This document shows, piece by piece, positions 63,442 to 64,000 of a stretch of 64,000 nt of DNA. A program made the translations under genes and the position numbers. The DNA lies in assembly GCF_042664795.1 (NCBI RefSeq), contig NZ_JBHTBN010000003.1, positions 1-64,000 on the forward strand, read 5' to 3'. The DNA comes from Jejudonia soesokkakensis (GTDB taxonomy: Bacteria > Bacteroidota > Bacteroidia > Flavobacteriales > Flavobacteriaceae). The notes under the pieces were generated by a model. That model was not told the DNA's origin and ran no database searches. It saw only the letters and a list, made by a program, of their open reading frames with translations. How positions within the stretch are numbered: position 1 is the stretch's first letter; every line of letters begins with the position of its first letter.

Positions 63442-64000
63442 TCATTTTAAAATTTCGATTTCTTGTATAAACCGATCTGCCAAAGCGTCTGCTTCCTCCT
63501 GTGATTTCGCTTCTGTGTAAATTCTAATAATAGGTTCGGTATTCGATTTGCGTAAATGTACCCAGTTTTCAGCAAAATCAATTTTTACACCATCAATAGT
63601 AGTTATTTCTTCAGAAGCATACTTAGAAGCTATTTTTTCAAGAATGCCATCTACATCCAATTCTGGCGTTAACTCAATTTTCTTTTTACTCATAAAATAA
63701 GAGGTATACGTACTTCGAAGTTCGCTCACAGAGATTTTTTCTTCGGCCAGATGACTTAAAAACAAAGCCACACCAACCAGACTATCCCTTCCGTAGTGCA
63801 ATTCTGGATAAATAATACCACCATTTCCTTCCCCTCCAATCACAGCATTTTTCTCCTTCATCATCGCAACTACATTTACTTCTCCTACAGCACTTGCTGT
63901 ATAAGTTCCCCCGTACTTTTCGGTCACATCTCGCAATGCTCTGGATGAGCTCATATTAGAAACCGTATTTCCTGGATTGTTTCTTAACACATAATCTGCA
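63442..64000 (-). CDS. glmM: Phosphoglucosamine mutase, C-terminal part (gene runs off the window)
   Basis: The frame is open to the window edge; only the last ~186 residues are visible. Domain 3 shows V-G-E-V-N-V-V-A-M-M-K-E and the sugar-binding G-G-E-G-N-G-G-I-I-Y-P-E loop. Domain 4 has the phosphate-binding R-K-S-N-T-E-P-I-I-R-I-Y motif near the end. GlmM interconverts glucosamine-6-P and glucosamine-1-P on the way to UDP-GlcNAc, which also supplies the polysaccharide locus. A phosphomannomutase of the same superfamily is the alternative, since the N-terminal active-site Ser loop is outside the window. Confidence 0.85.
   Translation of the reverse strand, partial: ADYVLRNNPGNTVSNMSSSRALRDVTEKYGGTYTASAVGEVNVVAMMKEKNAVIGGEGNGGIIYPELHYGRDSLVGVALFLSHLAEEKISVSELRSTYTSYFMSKKKIELTPELDVDGILEKIASKYASEEITTIDGVKIDFAENWVHLRKSNTEPIIRIYTEAKSQEEADALADRFIQEIEILK

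Overview
The window comes from a marine-type flavobacterium (Bacteroidota, Flavobacteriaceae). The evidence is the low-GC sequence, gliding-motility genes gldF and gldG, a TonB-dependent receptor with a carboxypeptidase-like N-terminal domain, many Cys-lipidated outer-membrane proteins, Bacteroidetes-type promoters (TTG, then TAnnTTTG) with almost no Shine-Dalgarno sequences, and typical flavobacterial gene pairings. No rRNA, tRNA, CRISPR array, integrase or insertion sequence was seen. The window starts inside one gene (the 3' end of a giant adhesin is missing) and ends inside another (the 5' part of a glmM-like gene is missing).

Layout. 1-5192 (minus): a giant secreted beta-helix repeat protein, broken by a 96-N assembly gap. 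5.6-18.8 kb: mostly housekeeping genes (purC, a PhoH ATPase, a SAM hydrolase, gldFG, dnaN, a methyltransferase plus TonB receptor pair, mnmE) and several very small genes that length-filtered gene calling would miss. 18.8-22.9 kb: a GAF histidine kinase, an FAD dehydrogenase, a DUF421 membrane protein and a SlyD-like FKBP. 22.9-43.3 kb (nearly all minus): a surface-polysaccharide locus with Wzi, Wzc, Wza, the bacillosamine-type genes pglF/E/D/C, three glycosyltransferases, a Wzy-like membrane protein, a sulfotransferase, an FkbM methyltransferase on the opposite strand, and Wzx. Wzx is joined to a sulfate-activation operon (cysQ, DUF2061, cysC, cysD, cysN). 43.5-44.8 kb: Dps and a lipoprotein. 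44.9-56.0 kb: three ~1,220-residue paralogous outer-membrane lipoproteins. 56.2-59.8 kb: an HD-PycTM (Pycsar-effector-like) protein convergent with a large GAF protein. 59.9-64 kb: a TlpA-like thioredoxin lipoprotein, a SIMPL protein, a rhomboid protease, an LpxL-like acyltransferase and partial glmM.

How the parts fit. The polysaccharide locus reads as one pathway. PglF, E and D make a UDP-diacetamido-trideoxy sugar, PglC loads it on undecaprenyl phosphate, the glycosyltransferases extend it, Wzx flips it, the Wzy candidate polymerises it, and Wzc, Wza and Wzi export and assemble it. CysD/N and CysC would make PAPS for the sulfotransferase, and CysQ would remove the PAP by-product. No cysH or cysI/J is present in the window, so the genes here point to a sulfated glycan rather than to reductive sulfur assimilation.

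The least familiar element is the trio at 44.9-56.0 kb. Each protein joins a calcineurin-like phosphoesterase domain, a central domain with a kinase-like G-D-W-D-R-H motif, and an Omp85-like C-terminal barrel. Their active sites decay in a complementary way: the one with intact phosphoesterase metal ligands has lost the kinase-like His, and the two with the intact DRH motif have lost phosphoesterase ligands. This is the strongest candidate for an undescribed system.
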